A DNA stretch of 64,000 nucleotides from Microbacterium sp. SMR1 (GCF_003289625.1 NZ_QMBN01000003.1:588034-652033), one strand, 5' to 3'. Shown: positions 1 to 11,394, counted from the stretch's first letter. Translations and numbers: made by a program. Notes: a model not told the origin generated them from the letters alone.

Positions 1-814
1 CCAACCGCAGCGACCGCAGGAACGGCGACGCGCCGGCGGATGCGGCGAGAGCGGCCCGCACCGGGACGAGCAGCCGATCGGAGAGCGCGGCGACGCCCCC
101 GCCCAAGACGACCACGTCGACGTCGGTCGTGAGCACCAGCAGCCGGACCGCCGCCTCGACGCCGCGCACCACGTCCGCTCTGATGCCGTCGGCGCGCTCG
201 TCCCCCGCATCCGCAGCATCGAAGACCGCGAGCACGGGCAGCGGCGAGGAACCGCCCCAGCGCTCGGCGACGGCTCCCCCGCCCGCGAACGCCTCGATGC
301 ATCCGCGCTGTCCGCAGCGGCAACGGGGCCCGTTCGGGTCGATGGGGATGTGCCCGACCTCACCGGCCGCGCCGCGCCCGCCGCGGCGCGGGCCCGTCTC
401 GTCGACGATGCCCGCGGCGATGCCGGTTCCGAGGTTCAGGAAAGCGAGCGATCCTCCCCCGGCACGGAGTGCCCGCGCACCCACCGCCGCGTACCGCACG
501 TCGTTGTCGATCACCGGTCGAATGCCGATCCGCGCCGCGACGGCTCCCGCGAGGTCGTACCGGTCGATCCCGAGGTTCAGGGCATGCTCGACGATCCCGC
601 CGCCGGGCCGGATCTGCCCGGGCACGCCCACGCCGACCGCGACGACCGATTCAGCCCCCGCCAGGTCGGCGACGACCGCCGCGACGCCGTCGGCGACGGC
701 ATCGCCGCCCCATCCGGTCGGCCGACGGAGGCGGGCGATCTCGTTGCCGTCGCCATCCACGGACACGGCGAGGATCTTCGTGCCGCCCACGTCGACACCG
801 ATGCGCAGCGTCAT
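1..814 (-). CDS. ROK family sugar kinase (3' end outside window)
   Basis: Starts at ATG 814 on the minus strand and runs off the left edge, so about 271 codons are visible. The N-terminus carries the ROK phosphate-binding motif DVGGTK (residues 8-13). Near residue 165 is the ROK zinc site CRCGQRGC followed by IEAF, preceded by GEVGHIPID, which holds the catalytic region. These features fit a cytoplasmic ATP-dependent hexokinase such as glucokinase; some ROK proteins are regulators, but there is no N-terminal helix-turn-helix here. Its ATG overlaps the stop of the upstream permease by 4 bp (ATGA), so translation is probably coupled and the kinase phosphorylates the sugar imported by the ABC system. 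The substrate cannot be read from sequence. Confidence 0.88.
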   Translation of the reverse strand, partial: MTLRIGVDVGGTKILAVSVDGDGNEIARLRRPTGWGGDAVADGVAAVVADLAGAESVVAVGVGVPGQIRPGGGIVEHALNLGIDRYDLAGAVAARIGIRPVIDNDVRYAAVGARALRAGGGSLAFLNLGTGIAAGIVDETGPRRGGRGAAGEVGHIPIDPNGPRCRCGQRGCIEAFAGGGAVAERWGGSSPLPVLAVFDAADAGDERADGIRADVVRGVEAAVRLLVLTTDVDVVVLGGGVAALSDRLLVPVRAALAASAGASPFLRSLRL

Positions 815-1776
815 CCCTTCACGGCCCCCGACACGAGCCCGCCCGACATCCGCCCCTGCACGATGAGGAAGAAGATCACGACGGGGATCGACATGAGGGT
901 GGATGCCGCCATCACGGCGCCCCAGTTGGTCGCTGCCGTCGCCGACTGGAACGACAGCAGCCACGGCGGGAGCGTCAGGTTGTAGCCCTTCATGAGCAGC
1001 AGCGCCATGGTGAACTCGTTCCACGACTGGATGAAGGCGAAGATGCCCGTGGCGACGAGTCCGGGCGCCAGCAGGGGGAACGTCACCTTCCAGAACGCCT
1101 GGGTGCGGGTGCACCCGTCGATCATGGCCGCCTCTTCGAGATCGGCCGGAACACCCGCGACGAATCCGCGCAGTGTCCAGATCGTGAACGGGATGACGGC
1201 GGCGACGTAGACGATGCCGAGGCCGACGAGGGTGTTCATCAGGCGCCAGTCGTCGATCATGCCGTAGATCGTGAACATCATCGCCTCGCCCGGGATCATC
1301 TGCACGATGAGGACGGCGACGATGAACGAGCGCCGCCCGCGGAAGCGGATGCGGGCCACGGCGATCGAGGCGAGGAAGGCCAGCACCAGCGTGATGACGA
1401 GCACGCCGACCGTCACCAGGGTCGACGAGAGGAGCCCGTGCACGAAGTCGGTCTGCCCCGGGGCCGCCTCGCGCGTCCATGCCGTGGCGTAGTTGCCGAG
1501 CGTGAAGTCGAAGGGGAGGAAGCTCGGGGTGCGGCTGATGATGCTCTCGCCGCGCGTGAACGACATGTTCAGCATCCAGTAGACGGGGAACACCGAGCAC
1601 ACGAACACGACGAGCGCGGCGAGGTTCAGTCCCGCGCGCGAGAGGATGCGGCGGCGCGGCGGTCGTCGCACGGCGAGCGAGCGCGGCCGGGGGCGCTTCG
1701 CCCGGCCCACCTCGCCGACGACCTCATCGACCCCGATCGTGCCGAGCTGGGTCGCGGGGGTGACCTGGGTGCTCAC
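811..1776 (-). CDS. Carbohydrate ABC transporter permease, MalG type
   Basis: A 321-residue integral membrane protein of the binding-protein-dependent permease family. Six hydrophobic segments are visible, and the EAA loop reads EEAAMIDGCTRTQAFWKVTFPLL, the site that contacts the ATPase subunit. The GTG start at 1776 overlaps the stop of the upstream permease (GTGA). The C-terminus ends in SGAVKG, typical of MalG-like subunits of CUT1 transporters. Together with the genes at 1773-2750 and 2810-4069 it forms a sugar importer. No ATPase gene is present, so a shared MsiK-like ATPase encoded elsewhere is likely; this is an inference from other actinobacteria. Confidence 0.93.
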   Translation of the reverse strand: MSTQVTPATQLGTIGVDEVVGEVGRAKRPRPRSLAVRRPPRRRILSRAGLNLAALVVFVCSVFPVYWMLNMSFTRGESIISRTPSFLPFDFTLGNYATAWTREAAPGQTDFVHGLLSSTLVTVGVLVITLVLAFLASIAVARIRFRGRRSFIVAVLIVQMIPGEAMMFTIYGMIDDWRLMNTLVGLGIVYVAAVIPFTIWTLRGFVAGVPADLEEAAMIDGCTRTQAFWKVTFPLLAPGLVATGIFAFIQSWNEFTMALLLMKGYNLTLPPWLLSFQSATAATNWGAVMAASTLMSIPVVIFFLIVQGRMSGGLVSGAVKG

Positions 1777-2750
1777 AGCTCCTCCTCCTTGAGCGTGGTG
1801 CGGATGTATCCCCACGAGAGGGTGAGGAGCAGCACGACCATGAGCACGCCGATCGCGCTCGTGACGCCGAACTCCCCCGGGCCCTGCCGGAAGATGTAGG
1901 TGCCGAGCACGTTGGTCTCGGAGATGAGGCCGCCACGCTGCTGCAGCGCGTAGACCTGCGTGAAGATACGGAGGTTCCAGATGACCTGCAGCACCACGAC
2001 GACCGTCACGACGTTGCGCAGATACGGGAACACGACGAGTCGGAAGCGCTGCCACCCGACCGCGCCGTCGAGGGATGCCGCCTCGAGCACCTCGGCGGGG
2101 ACCTGCCCGAGCGCCGCGTACAGGGTGAAGGCCGCGAAGGGCACGCCCTGCCAGACCACGATCACCGTCAGGACGAAGAAGAACGACCACGGATTCGCCA
2201 GCCACGAGTGGTTGGTCCAGTCGGTCGAGCCGGTCATCGTGTTCAGCGCCCGGTTGACGATGCCGTACTGCGAGTCGAAGATCCATCCCCAGACCGTGGT
2301 CGCCGCCAGCGGCGGCATCGCCCAGGCGAGGAGGAGACCGAGCGAGACGAGGATGCGCCACCCGCGCCGCAGGCGCGTCATGAGCACCGCCACGAGGGCG
2401 CCGAGCCCCACGATCAGCACGGTCATGGCCACCATCAGCCCAAGACTGCGGACGAGGACGGCCGGGAAGTCGGACTGCGTGAAGACCTCGAGGTAGTTCT
2501 CGAACCCGATGAAGTCGGGAAGCGTGCCCTGCACCTTGTTGCGGATGGCGTAGTCGGTGAACGACTGCACGAGCATCAGCACGGCGGGGTACCCGACCAT
2601 CACCCCGAGGATGATGAGCGAGGGGCCGAGGAGCGTCAGCGCGCCGACGTTGTCGCGGCGACGCCGAGACCGTTGCCGCGCGGTAGGCGGCGGCCCGTGC
2701 TTCGCCCGCGGCTCGGGCCGTCGCGGCGTTCGGGTGAGCACGTTAGTCAT
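1773..2750 (-). CDS. Carbohydrate ABC transporter permease, MalF type
   Basis: A 325-residue permease, partner of the MalG-type subunit. The first about 45 residues are basic and cytoplasmic, then come six membrane segments, and the EAA motif (EAASLDGAVGWQRFRLVVFP) lies near the C-terminus. I chose ATG 2750 because an AGAGGAC ribosome site precedes it; a longer reading to 2807 would run into the intercistronic hairpin. It lies directly downstream of the binding-protein gene, separated only by that hairpin, and overlaps the next permease by 4 bp. Confidence 0.93.
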   Translation of the reverse strand: MTNVLTRTPRRPEPRAKHGPPPTARQRSRRRRDNVGALTLLGPSLIILGVMVGYPAVLMLVQSFTDYAIRNKVQGTLPDFIGFENYLEVFTQSDFPAVLVRSLGLMVAMTVLIVGLGALVAVLMTRLRRGWRILVSLGLLLAWAMPPLAATTVWGWIFDSQYGIVNRALNTMTGSTDWTNHSWLANPWSFFFVLTVIVVWQGVPFAAFTLYAALGQVPAEVLEAASLDGAVGWQRFRLVVFPYLRNVVTVVVVLQVIWNLRIFTQVYALQQRGGLISETNVLGTYIFRQGPGEFGVTSAIGVLMVVLLLTLSWGYIRTTLKEEEL

Positions 2751-2772
2751 CGTGCTGTCCTCTCTGCGGTGT

Positions 2773-2802
2773 TCGTGGGGCGCGGACTCCCGCGCCCCAC
2801 GA
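2773..2802 (-). promoter_or_regulatory. Intercistronic hairpin between binding protein and permease genes
   Basis: A perfect 13-bp stem (2773-2785 with 2790-2802) with a 4-nt loop lies between the solute-binding protein and the first permease. No T-run follows it on the minus strand. Such hairpins usually protect the 3' end of the binding-protein mRNA or cause partial termination, giving more binding protein than permease. The role is inferred; the stem is seen. Confidence 0.7.
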
Positions 2803-2809
2803 CTCACGA

Positions 2810-4069
2810 CTACTTGTTGAGGATGGCTTCGATCTGACCGTCGAGCTCGGTCGCGATCGCCGTGACGTCGCCGCCCTGCGCGATCTTGACGAGAGCGTCC
2901 TTGATCACACCGGAAGACTCGACCTCGGACCAGTTGGGGCTCGCCGGAACGGCCTTCGACGATGCGACGGCCTTCGCCGCCTCGACCGTGATCTCGTCAT
3001 CGGGCAGGAAGTCGGCGAACGAGGTCAGCGCGGGGATGAGCCCGTTCTCGGCGAGGATCTTCTGGTACCCCTCCGAGAGGATGATCTTGAGTGCGGCCTC
3101 GGCCTTGTCGGGAGCGTCCGACTTCGCCGCGATAGCGATGTTCGAGCCTCCGGCGAAGACCGGAGCGACCTCACCGGCGGTCATGCCCGGAAGAGCGAAC
3201 GCCTTCAGATCGGCGCCGACCGTCTCGGGGCAGCCCGGGGCCTTCGCGTCGTCGGCGGGCGCGAGGATCGACCACTTCACCCACGCCGGAGCCGAGAGGA
3301 AGCCGATCTCGCCGGCGCAGAACGGAACCTGCGGATCGGTCTCGTCCGCGTCAGCCGGCGCGATCGTCGCGTTCTGGTAGACGTCCTGGAGCATCGTCAG
3401 ACCGGCGATGCCGCCCGAGCTGGAGAAGCCGCCCTTCCAGGTGTCGCCGTCCTGCGTCGCGATCTCGCCGCCGTTCGCCCAGACGTAGGGCAGCGCGTTG
3501 TACCAGTCCTTGCCGGGGGCGTAGATGCCCGACTTGGTGGCGGTCGTCGCAGCGATGCCGTCGGCGACGTACTCCTCGAGCGTCGTCGGCACCTCGCCGC
3601 TGTACGAAGAGGGCGAGTAGAAGACGATGCGCGACCCCGCGTAGTAGGGAGCGGCGTACAGGCTGCCGTCCGCCGACCCGAGCTCGACGAAGCTCTGCAG
3701 CAGTTCGTCGCCGCCGAGGTCCGCCTGGAGGTCGGAGATGTCGAGGAACAGACCCTGATCGATGAAGCCGGGCGACTGCGTGTTGCCGACCTCGACGAGA
3801 TCGGGCGCGTCGTTCGACGACAGCGCGGCGACGTAGTTGTCCGCGGTGTCGGCCCAGGTCTTCTCCTCGATCGTCAGCGTCCAGCCCTCGTTCTCTGCTT
3901 CGAACGTCTTCTTGAGGTAGTCGCGGGCGTCCTGAGGCGTGTCGGTGCCGACCAGCCATACGGTCAGGTCGCCGGTCTCGGCGCTCTGTCCCGCGTCGCC
4001 GCTCGCGCAACCGGCGAGCAGCAGGGCGGAGACACCGAGGAGCGACAGTGCTCCGAGGCTCTTCTTCAT
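2810..4069 (-). CDS. Extracellular sugar-binding lipoprotein (ABC SBP family 1)
   Basis: A 419-residue precursor. The N-terminus is a lipoprotein signal peptide ending in the lipobox LLAGC, so the mature protein should be anchored outside the membrane. The rest has the pattern of CUT1 sugar-binding proteins: VWLVGTDTPQ near the start, PDLVEVGNTQSPGF, WANGGEIATQDG, and GGSNIAIAAKS. ATG 4069 is preceded by AAGGAA at normal spacing; a longer reading to 4207 would put the signal peptide internally. It is the first transport gene after the ROK repressor (94-bp gap). The sugar is unknown; the pairing with ROK regulator and ROK kinase suggests a glucoside or oligosaccharide. Confidence 0.93.
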   Translation of the reverse strand: MKKSLGALSLLGVSALLLAGCASGDAGQSAETGDLTVWLVGTDTPQDARDYLKKTFEAENEGWTLTIEEKTWADTADNYVAALSSNDAPDLVEVGNTQSPGFIDQGLFLDISDLQADLGGDELLQSFVELGSADGSLYAAPYYAGSRIVFYSPSSYSGEVPTTLEEYVADGIAATTATKSGIYAPGKDWYNALPYVWANGGEIATQDGDTWKGGFSSSGGIAGLTMLQDVYQNATIAPADADETDPQVPFCAGEIGFLSAPAWVKWSILAPADDAKAPGCPETVGADLKAFALPGMTAGEVAPVFAGGSNIAIAAKSDAPDKAEAALKIILSEGYQKILAENGLIPALTSFADFLPDDEITVEAAKAVASSKAVPASPNWSEVESSGVIKDALVKIAQGGDVTAIATELDGQIEAILNK

Positions 4070-4163
4070 GGTGATTCCTTCTTCTCTGGTGTCGACGAGT
4101 CGGATGGCTCGCCCGGGTGTGGAGCTGGTGGTGCAGGTGGGGCTATGGAGCTGTGGAGCGAAG

Positions 4164-5312
4164 TCAGGAGACGCCGAGACGCCCTGACAGGACCATGACG
4201 GCAGCACCGCGCAGGACGATGTCCTGGCCCTGCTCCGTCATCCGCACCTGCAGCTCGTCGTGGAACGTGGCGAGCGTGCGTGTGCGCACCGTCTCGGCGG
4301 CGGCGCTCGCAAGCGTGCCGTCGAGAAGTTCCGCGGGGCCGGAGAGGACGATCTCCGACAGGTCGAGAGCACCCACGATGGGGGCCAGGGCGATGCCGAG
4401 ACGTTCGCCCGCGTCTCGCAGCAGACCGTCGCGGTCGCTCGCGGCGCCGGCATCGATACGCGCGGAGAGCGAGGGAACCGAGATCCAGGCCTCGAGACAT
4501 CCCACCTTCCCGCACGCGCAATCGGGGCCGCCATCGGTGCCCACCGTCACGTGGCCGATCTCGCCGGCGGCCGAGCGCGCACCGCGCAGCGGTTCGCCAC
4601 CCGTGAGCAGGCCCGCACCGACACCGCGGCCGACCTTCACGAGGATGATGTCGTCGCCGGCACCGCCGAACGTGTGCTCGGCGAGCACTGCGGCGTTGGC
4701 GTCGTTGGCAACGAGCACCGGGGCGCCGACCGCCTCGCTCAGGATGCCGGTGAGGTCGAGGCGATCCCAGCCGAGGCCGGGTGCCGCGAGGACGACTCCG
4801 GTGTCATCGACGACACCGGGGGTGCCGACGCCGACGCCGAGCACCGGCGCGTGCGCGTCGTCCACCAGTGTTCGCGCGAGGTGCACGACCGCCGGCAGGA
4901 TGTCGTCGCGGCCGCGGGGCACGGCGACCTCGTGACGAGCGACGATCTCGCCGTCGAGGGTCATCACCGCACCGAGGAAACGGTCGCTCCCCGAGAGGTC
5001 GAGGCCGACGATGCGGTGGCCGTCGCGAGCGAGGTCGACGAGGATCGCGGGCTTGCCCGGTCCGGCGGCCTCGCGGGTGCCTCGCTCACTGACGAAGCCG
5101 TCGCCGATGAGCTCGGCGACGAGGTCGGAGATCGTCACTCGGGTCAAGCCGGTCTCGCGAGCGAGGTCAGCACGGCTCATCGCTCCGCCGTGGAAGAGAC
5201 GTTCGAGCACGAGCGCGCGGTTATGCGCCCGAGCGTGCTCGGGCAGGATCTTCGCGCCCGGGCGCCGGGTGCGCGTCGTGCGCCGCGGGGCCTCGGTATC
5301 GGTGCTCGCCAT
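4164..5312 (-). CDS. ROK family transcriptional repressor
   Basis: A 382-residue protein with an N-terminal winged helix-turn-helix (about residues 30-85, including SRADLARETGLTRVTISDLV) and a C-terminal ROK sugar-binding domain containing the zinc motif CACGKVGC followed by LEAW. This is the XylR/NagC/Mlc architecture, in which sugar binding releases DNA. It lies upstream of the sugar transporter on the same strand and probably controls both itself and the transporter. No Shine-Dalgarno sequence is evident before ATG 5312; the region is AT-rich and holds repeated GTTTGYTAG elements that are candidate operators. Confidence 0.92.
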   Translation of the reverse strand: MASTDTEAPRRTTRTRRPGAKILPEHARAHNRALVLERLFHGGAMSRADLARETGLTRVTISDLVAELIGDGFVSERGTREAAGPGKPAILVDLARDGHRIVGLDLSGSDRFLGAVMTLDGEIVARHEVAVPRGRDDILPAVVHLARTLVDDAHAPVLGVGVGTPGVVDDTGVVLAAPGLGWDRLDLTGILSEAVGAPVLVANDANAAVLAEHTFGGAGDDIILVKVGRGVGAGLLTGGEPLRGARSAAGEIGHVTVGTDGGPDCACGKVGCLEAWISVPSLSARIDAGAASDRDGLLRDAGERLGIALAPIVGALDLSEIVLSGPAELLDGTLASAAAETVRTRTLATFHDELQVRMTEQGQDIVLRGAAVMVLSGRLGVS

Positions 5313-5390
5313 GTTTGTTAGTAGACCTTACGAATCTGGCGGACACAAGAGTTGCGCCCAGGTTTGCTAGCGATGTTTACAAACCCGTTA
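5313..5390. promoter_or_regulatory. Candidate ROK operator/promoter region
   Basis: Unusually AT-rich for this genome. It holds two direct copies of GTTTGYTAG (5313-5321 and 5362-5370) and a near-palindrome GTTTACAAAC (5375-5384). Repeats of TTTG/CAAA type are typical of ROK repressor operators. The region lies between the repressor gene and a divergent lipoprotein gene, so it could control either. Binding is inferred. Confidence 0.5.
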
Positions 5391-5484
5391 CATCCGCACA
5401 TCGCCTCCCCTGCAGATGTCAAGGGGAACGTTCGATCGTCGCGCCTCCGTAGGGTGGAGAGATCGCTGCATCGAGGAGAACCCC

Positions 5485-5922
5485 ATGAACCGTCGCCTGA
5501 CCGCCCTCACCGTCACCGCGCTGGCGCTCGTCGCCCTGACCGGGTGCACCGGCGGAGACGGCTCCGCTGCTGGGGGCTCGACCCCCGCAAGCACCCAGTC
5601 GGTCGAGGAGGCGTGCACCCAGGTCAACGACGTCATGACCGAGGCGACGCAGGGAATCCAGGAGATCGACCCCTCCGACCCCGCCGCCGCCGCCGGCGCG
5701 CTGCGCACGATCTCGGACGGCATGGGCGACGCCGCCACCCAAGTGACGAACGAAGAGGTGTCCGGCATCCTGCCCGACCTGCAGACGGCGTTCTCCTCGG
5801 CCGCCGAATCAATGGAGGCTGTGGCCGCCGGTGACACCGATCGTGCGACGGAGCTCACCACCGCGCTGAGCGACGTGCAGGGCAGCATCGACACCTACAC
5901 CGAGCTCTGCGGCACGGAATGA
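5485..5922 (+). CDS. Small secreted lipoprotein of unknown function
   Basis: A 145-residue precursor with a lipoprotein signal ending in LTGC at about residue 20, a Ser/Gly/Thr linker and a mostly helical mature domain with two further cysteines (VEEACTQV and TELCGTE) that could form a disulfide. ATG 5485 is preceded by GAGGAGAA. A TANNNT box TAGGGT (5450-5455) gives a plausible promoter with a short leader. I do not recognise a family with confidence; small helical lipoproteins of this kind are common in Microbacteriaceae. Confidence 0.8.
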   Translation: MNRRLTALTVTALALVALTGCTGGDGSAAGGSTPASTQSVEEACTQVNDVMTEATQGIQEIDPSDPAAAAGALRTISDGMGDAATQVTNEEVSGILPDLQTAFSSAAESMEAVAAGDTDRATELTTALSDVQGSIDTYTELCGTE

Positions 5923-5928
5923 CGCATC

Positions 5929-5948
5929 GGCGCGATCCGGATCGCGCC
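5929..5948 (+). terminator. Palindromic hairpin after the small lipoprotein gene
   Basis: A perfect 20-bp palindrome (GGCGCGATCC and its complement) begins 7 bp after the stop codon. No T-run follows, as is usual in high-GC actinobacteria. Probably a terminator for the lipoprotein transcript. Confidence 0.55.
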
Positions 5949-6045
5949 GCCAGATAACGCTCTGGTTTCACTCAGGCCGCTCTCGGAGTGCCTTCGCGTA
6001 CCATAAGAACCGAGTGCGCTCTCACGCGCAGACGGGGGTACAGCG

Positions 6046-7485
6046 GTGACGGATGTCGCGTCGAAGCATGATCACGAGAGCACGGCCGAGCGAGGCACGC
6101 CCTCGGACGATGCCGGGCAGCGCGTCGAATGGGCGCCCGTGGAACCGGCGCCCAAGAAGCGGCACCTCGGCTTGTGGATCGGCATTCCCGTCGGCGTCGT
6201 CGCGCTCGGCGCCGCCGCCGCATCGCTCTTCTTGATCGCCCCCGGCACCTCGATCGGCGGTGTTCCCGTCGGTTTCATGACGCCGGGCGCCGCTGCGGCC
6301 GCCGTACAGGACCGCCTCGATCAGACCACTGTCACGCTCGGCGACGGCGGAGACAGCGTCTCCGGTGCGGATCTCGGAGCACAGGTCGACGGCACGCAGC
6401 TCGCTTCCTCCGCCTTCGACGCGCGGCCCGCCTGGAACATCACCCAGTGGTTCGGCGAGCCCATCGCTGCTCCCGTGGCCCTCGATGAAGCGACGGCCAC
6501 CACCGCCCTGCGAGGCGCCGCGGGCGACCTGTACGTCGAGCCTACGGCGGCATCCGTCTCCTTCGACGGCTCGTCGTATGTCGTCAGTCCCGACGTCCCC
6601 GGTGCGGGCGTCGACCCCGAGGCGGCCCGTGCGGGCCTGCAGAGCGCCTTCGATTCCGGCACGACCGACGCGGTCATCGACCCCGAGCTGACGCCCGTGA
6701 CGGCGCTGACCACCACCGCCGCGGCGGAGGAGACCGCCGCTTCGCTGAACAGCATGCTCGACGGCGTCGGCTTCTACGTCGGCGACGAGCGCACGGTCCC
6801 CGTCGACCGCGCGACGGCCGCGAGCTGGCTCACGGTCGGCACGAAAGACGACGGCTCGTTCGAGATCACGGCCGACCCCGCCGCCATCCAGCCCGTGGTC
6901 GACACCCTTCCGGGGCTCGTCGATCGGGCGCCCGTCAACGGCGTGGTGTTCGCCAACGCCGCGGGTGAGGTCATCGACGACTCCGACGCCGGCCTCGACG
7001 GTCGCACGCTGAGCTCGACGGACGGCATCGCCGCCGGATTCGCGGAGCAGCTCGCGACGGGTGATGCCGCCTACCGCCTGCCCGTCGAGGTCGTCCCCGT
7101 CACGACGGAGACCATCACACGGCTGCTCGAGGTCGACCTGAGCGAACAGCGCCTCTACCTCAAGGAGAACGGCGCCGTGGTCGACTCGTGGCTCGTCTCC
7201 ACCGGCCGCCCCGGCGCTGACACCCAGACCGGCTACTACACGATCGGGTGGAAGACTCCGCGCCAGGACATGCGCGGCACCGCGGCCGACTCGGGCGTGA
7301 GCTACGTCCAGCCCGATGTGAAGTGGGCGATGTACTTCAACGGCGACCAGGCGTTCCACGGCGTCTACTGGCACAGCAACTGGGGCAACCGGATGAGCGC
7401 CGGCTGCGTCGGGATGCCCGACTCGCGCGCCGCCCAGATCTACGAGTGGGCTGTCGCCGGAACCGACGTCTACGTCCACGCCTGA
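6046..7485 (+). CDS. L,D-transpeptidase (YkuD) with peptidoglycan-binding repeats
   Basis: A 479-residue membrane-anchored protein. A charged cytoplasmic N-terminus (about 40 residues) is followed by one membrane segment (41-67). Two repeated extracellular modules of the PG_binding_4 type come next (for example VSPDVPGAGVDPEAARAGL). The C-terminal YkuD catalytic domain carries YWHSNWGNRMSAGCVGMPD, with the nucleophile Cys near residue 454. The family forms 3-3 cross-links in peptidoglycan. Start GTG 6046; a TACCAT box at 5999-6004 could be the promoter. It is monocistronic. Confidence 0.93.
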   Translation: MTDVASKHDHESTAERGTPSDDAGQRVEWAPVEPAPKKRHLGLWIGIPVGVVALGAAAASLFLIAPGTSIGGVPVGFMTPGAAAAAVQDRLDQTTVTLGDGGDSVSGADLGAQVDGTQLASSAFDARPAWNITQWFGEPIAAPVALDEATATTALRGAAGDLYVEPTAASVSFDGSSYVVSPDVPGAGVDPEAARAGLQSAFDSGTTDAVIDPELTPVTALTTTAAAEETAASLNSMLDGVGFYVGDERTVPVDRATAASWLTVGTKDDGSFEITADPAAIQPVVDTLPGLVDRAPVNGVVFANAAGEVIDDSDAGLDGRTLSSTDGIAAGFAEQLATGDAAYRLPVEVVPVTTETITRLLEVDLSEQRLYLKENGAVVDSWLVSTGRPGADTQTGYYTIGWKTPRQDMRGTAADSGVSYVQPDVKWAMYFNGDQAFHGVYWHSNWGNRMSAGCVGMPDSRAAQIYEWAVAGTDVYVHA

Positions 7486-7553
7486 TCGACGCATCCGGGC
7501 CCATCCCCCGATCGACCGATGCGCGGTCGATCGATCACCGTTAGCCTGTGACC

Positions 7554-8006
7554 ATGGCTGACCTCCGAGTGGAAGAACTGTCGGCGTCGACGATCGTCGC
7601 GGTGAACAACCTGTCGCTGAAGCCCGGGCAGGAGCGATTCGTCGTGCCCGAGAGCTACGCGATCGCGGCGACCGTGGTCGACCCGGCGACCTCGTGGCAG
7701 CGCGTGATCCTGGACGGTGACGAGGTCGTCGGCTTCGTCAGCGCGGGCTTCGACCCCGACGCGCCGCACGAGCACTTCCGCTCGGTGCTGTGGCGCATCA
7801 ACGTCGACGCCGACGACCAGGGCCGCGGTGTCGGACGCTTCGCCGTCGAACAGCTCGTCGACGAGGCGCGCAAGCGAGGCTTCGACTGCCTCAACGTGAT
7901 CTACGAGGCCGGAGAGGGCGGGCCCGAAGCGTTCTTCACCCGTGTCGGCTTCACGCCGGTCGACGAGACCGAGTACGGCGAGGTCGTCGCCGAGATCCGC
8001 TTCTGA
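7554..8006 (+). CDS. GNAT family N-acetyltransferase
   Basis: A 150-residue single-domain acetyltransferase. The acetyl-CoA loop is RRINVDADDQGRGVGRFAVEQL-like: the sequence INVDADDQGRGVGRFA (about residues 81-96) matches the Q/RxxGxG/A motif. I chose ATG 7554 because TAGCCT (7542-7547) lies 6 nt upstream, which predicts transcription starting at the ATG (leaderless). GTG 7548 is the alternative. The substrate is unknown; short SpeG/diamine-like GNATs have a similar organisation, but this is not specific. Confidence 0.87.
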   Translation: MADLRVEELSASTIVAVNNLSLKPGQERFVVPESYAIAATVVDPATSWQRVILDGDEVVGFVSAGFDPDAPHEHFRSVLWRINVDADDQGRGVGRFAVEQLVDEARKRGFDCLNVIYEAGEGGPEAFFTRVGFTPVDETEYGEVVAEIRF

Positions 8007-8026
8007 CGGACTCCCCCACGCACGAC

Positions 8027-8066
8027 GCGAAACGCCCCGGGCGCCGAGGCGGCCGGGGCGTTTCGC
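8027..8066. terminator. Bidirectional terminator between convergent genes
   Basis: A 14-bp perfect stem (8027-8040 with 8053-8066) with a 12-nt loop, GC-rich with an AAA/TTT pair, placed between the GNAT gene and icd, which converge here. Confidence 0.75.
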
Positions 8067-8081
8067 TGTGTCAGAGCGGAG

Positions 8082-10400
<2,319 letters not shown>

Positions 10401-10413
10401 CTAGGGTGAGCGC

Positions 10414-11394
10414 GTGCCGCGCTTCGATCTCTCGCTCGCCGAACTTCAGGACTACCGCCCGGAGGTGAGCGAGCCCAGCGATTTCGACGATTTCTGGTCG
10501 GCGACGCTCGCGGGCTCGCGTGAGGCCGGCGGTGAGGTGACCGTGTCCGCGGCATCCGAGCTGTACGCGACGGTCGACGTGCACGACGTGACCTTCCCCG
10601 GGTACGGCGGTGATCCCGTGAAGGCCTGGCTGATCCTCCCCGCGCATCGCGAGGGCCCGCTGCCGGCGGTCGTGGAGTTCGTCGGCTACGGCGGCGGACG
10701 CGGCCTGCCGACCGAGCGGCTCGCCTGGGCCACTGCCGGGTACGCCTCGTTCGTCATGGACACCCGCGGACAGGGCAGTGTGTGGGGCAGCGGCGGCGAG
10801 ACTCCCGACCCCCACGGCTCCGGCCCCGCCGTGCCCGGCTTCATGACGCGCGGCATCGATTCGCCCGAGACCTACTACTACCGGCGCGTGTTCACCGACG
10901 CCGTGCGCGCGGTCGACGCGGTGCGGTCGCTGCCGGAGGTCGACGCCTCACGGGTGTCGGTCACGGGCGGCAGCCAGGGCGGCGGCATCGCCATCGCGGC
11001 CGCCGGTCTGAGCGACGGACTCGTCGCGGCGATGCCCGACGTTCCCTTCCTCTGCCACTTCGAGCGCGCCATCGGTTTCACCGGCAGCGACCCCTACCAG
11101 GAGGTCGTGCGCTGGCTCGCCGTGCACCGCGGCGCCGAGGCGCGGGTCTTCGAGACGCTGTCGTACTTCGACGGCGTGAACTTCGCCCGCCGCGCCGACG
11201 CGGCGACCCTGTTCTCGGTCGGGCTGCTCGATCCGGTGTGCCCGCCCTCGACGGTCTACGCCGCGTTCAACGCCTACGGCGGCGCGCACAAGGAGATGTC
11301 CGTCTTCCCCTTCAACGAGCACGAGGGCGGCCAGGGATACCAGTGGGAGGCGCAGGCGGGCTTCCTGCGCCGCGTGCTCGGGGGCACCGCGTGA
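10414..11394 (+). CDS. Acetylxylan esterase / cephalosporin-C deacetylase family
   Basis: A 326-residue alpha/beta hydrolase of carbohydrate esterase family 7 type. The nucleophile elbow GGSQGGG puts Ser near residue 187; the acid Asp lies in LLDPVCPP (about 273) and the His in NEHEGG (about 303). The N-terminus DLSLAELQDYRPEVSEPSDFDDFW is characteristic. It removes acetyl groups from xylo-oligosaccharides or related acetylated sugars, probably in the cytoplasm, as no signal peptide is present. GTG 10414 lies 6 nt after TAGGGT (10402-10407), so the mRNA is probably leaderless. It overlaps the following kinase gene by 4 bp. Confidence 0.92.
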   Translation: MPRFDLSLAELQDYRPEVSEPSDFDDFWSATLAGSREAGGEVTVSAASELYATVDVHDVTFPGYGGDPVKAWLILPAHREGPLPAVVEFVGYGGGRGLPTERLAWATAGYASFVMDTRGQGSVWGSGGETPDPHGSGPAVPGFMTRGIDSPETYYYRRVFTDAVRAVDAVRSLPEVDASRVSVTGGSQGGGIAIAAAGLSDGLVAAMPDVPFLCHFERAIGFTGSDPYQEVVRWLAVHRGAEARVFETLSYFDGVNFARRADAATLFSVGLLDPVCPPSTVYAAFNAYGGAHKEMSVFPFNEHEGGQGYQWEAQAGFLRRVLGGTA

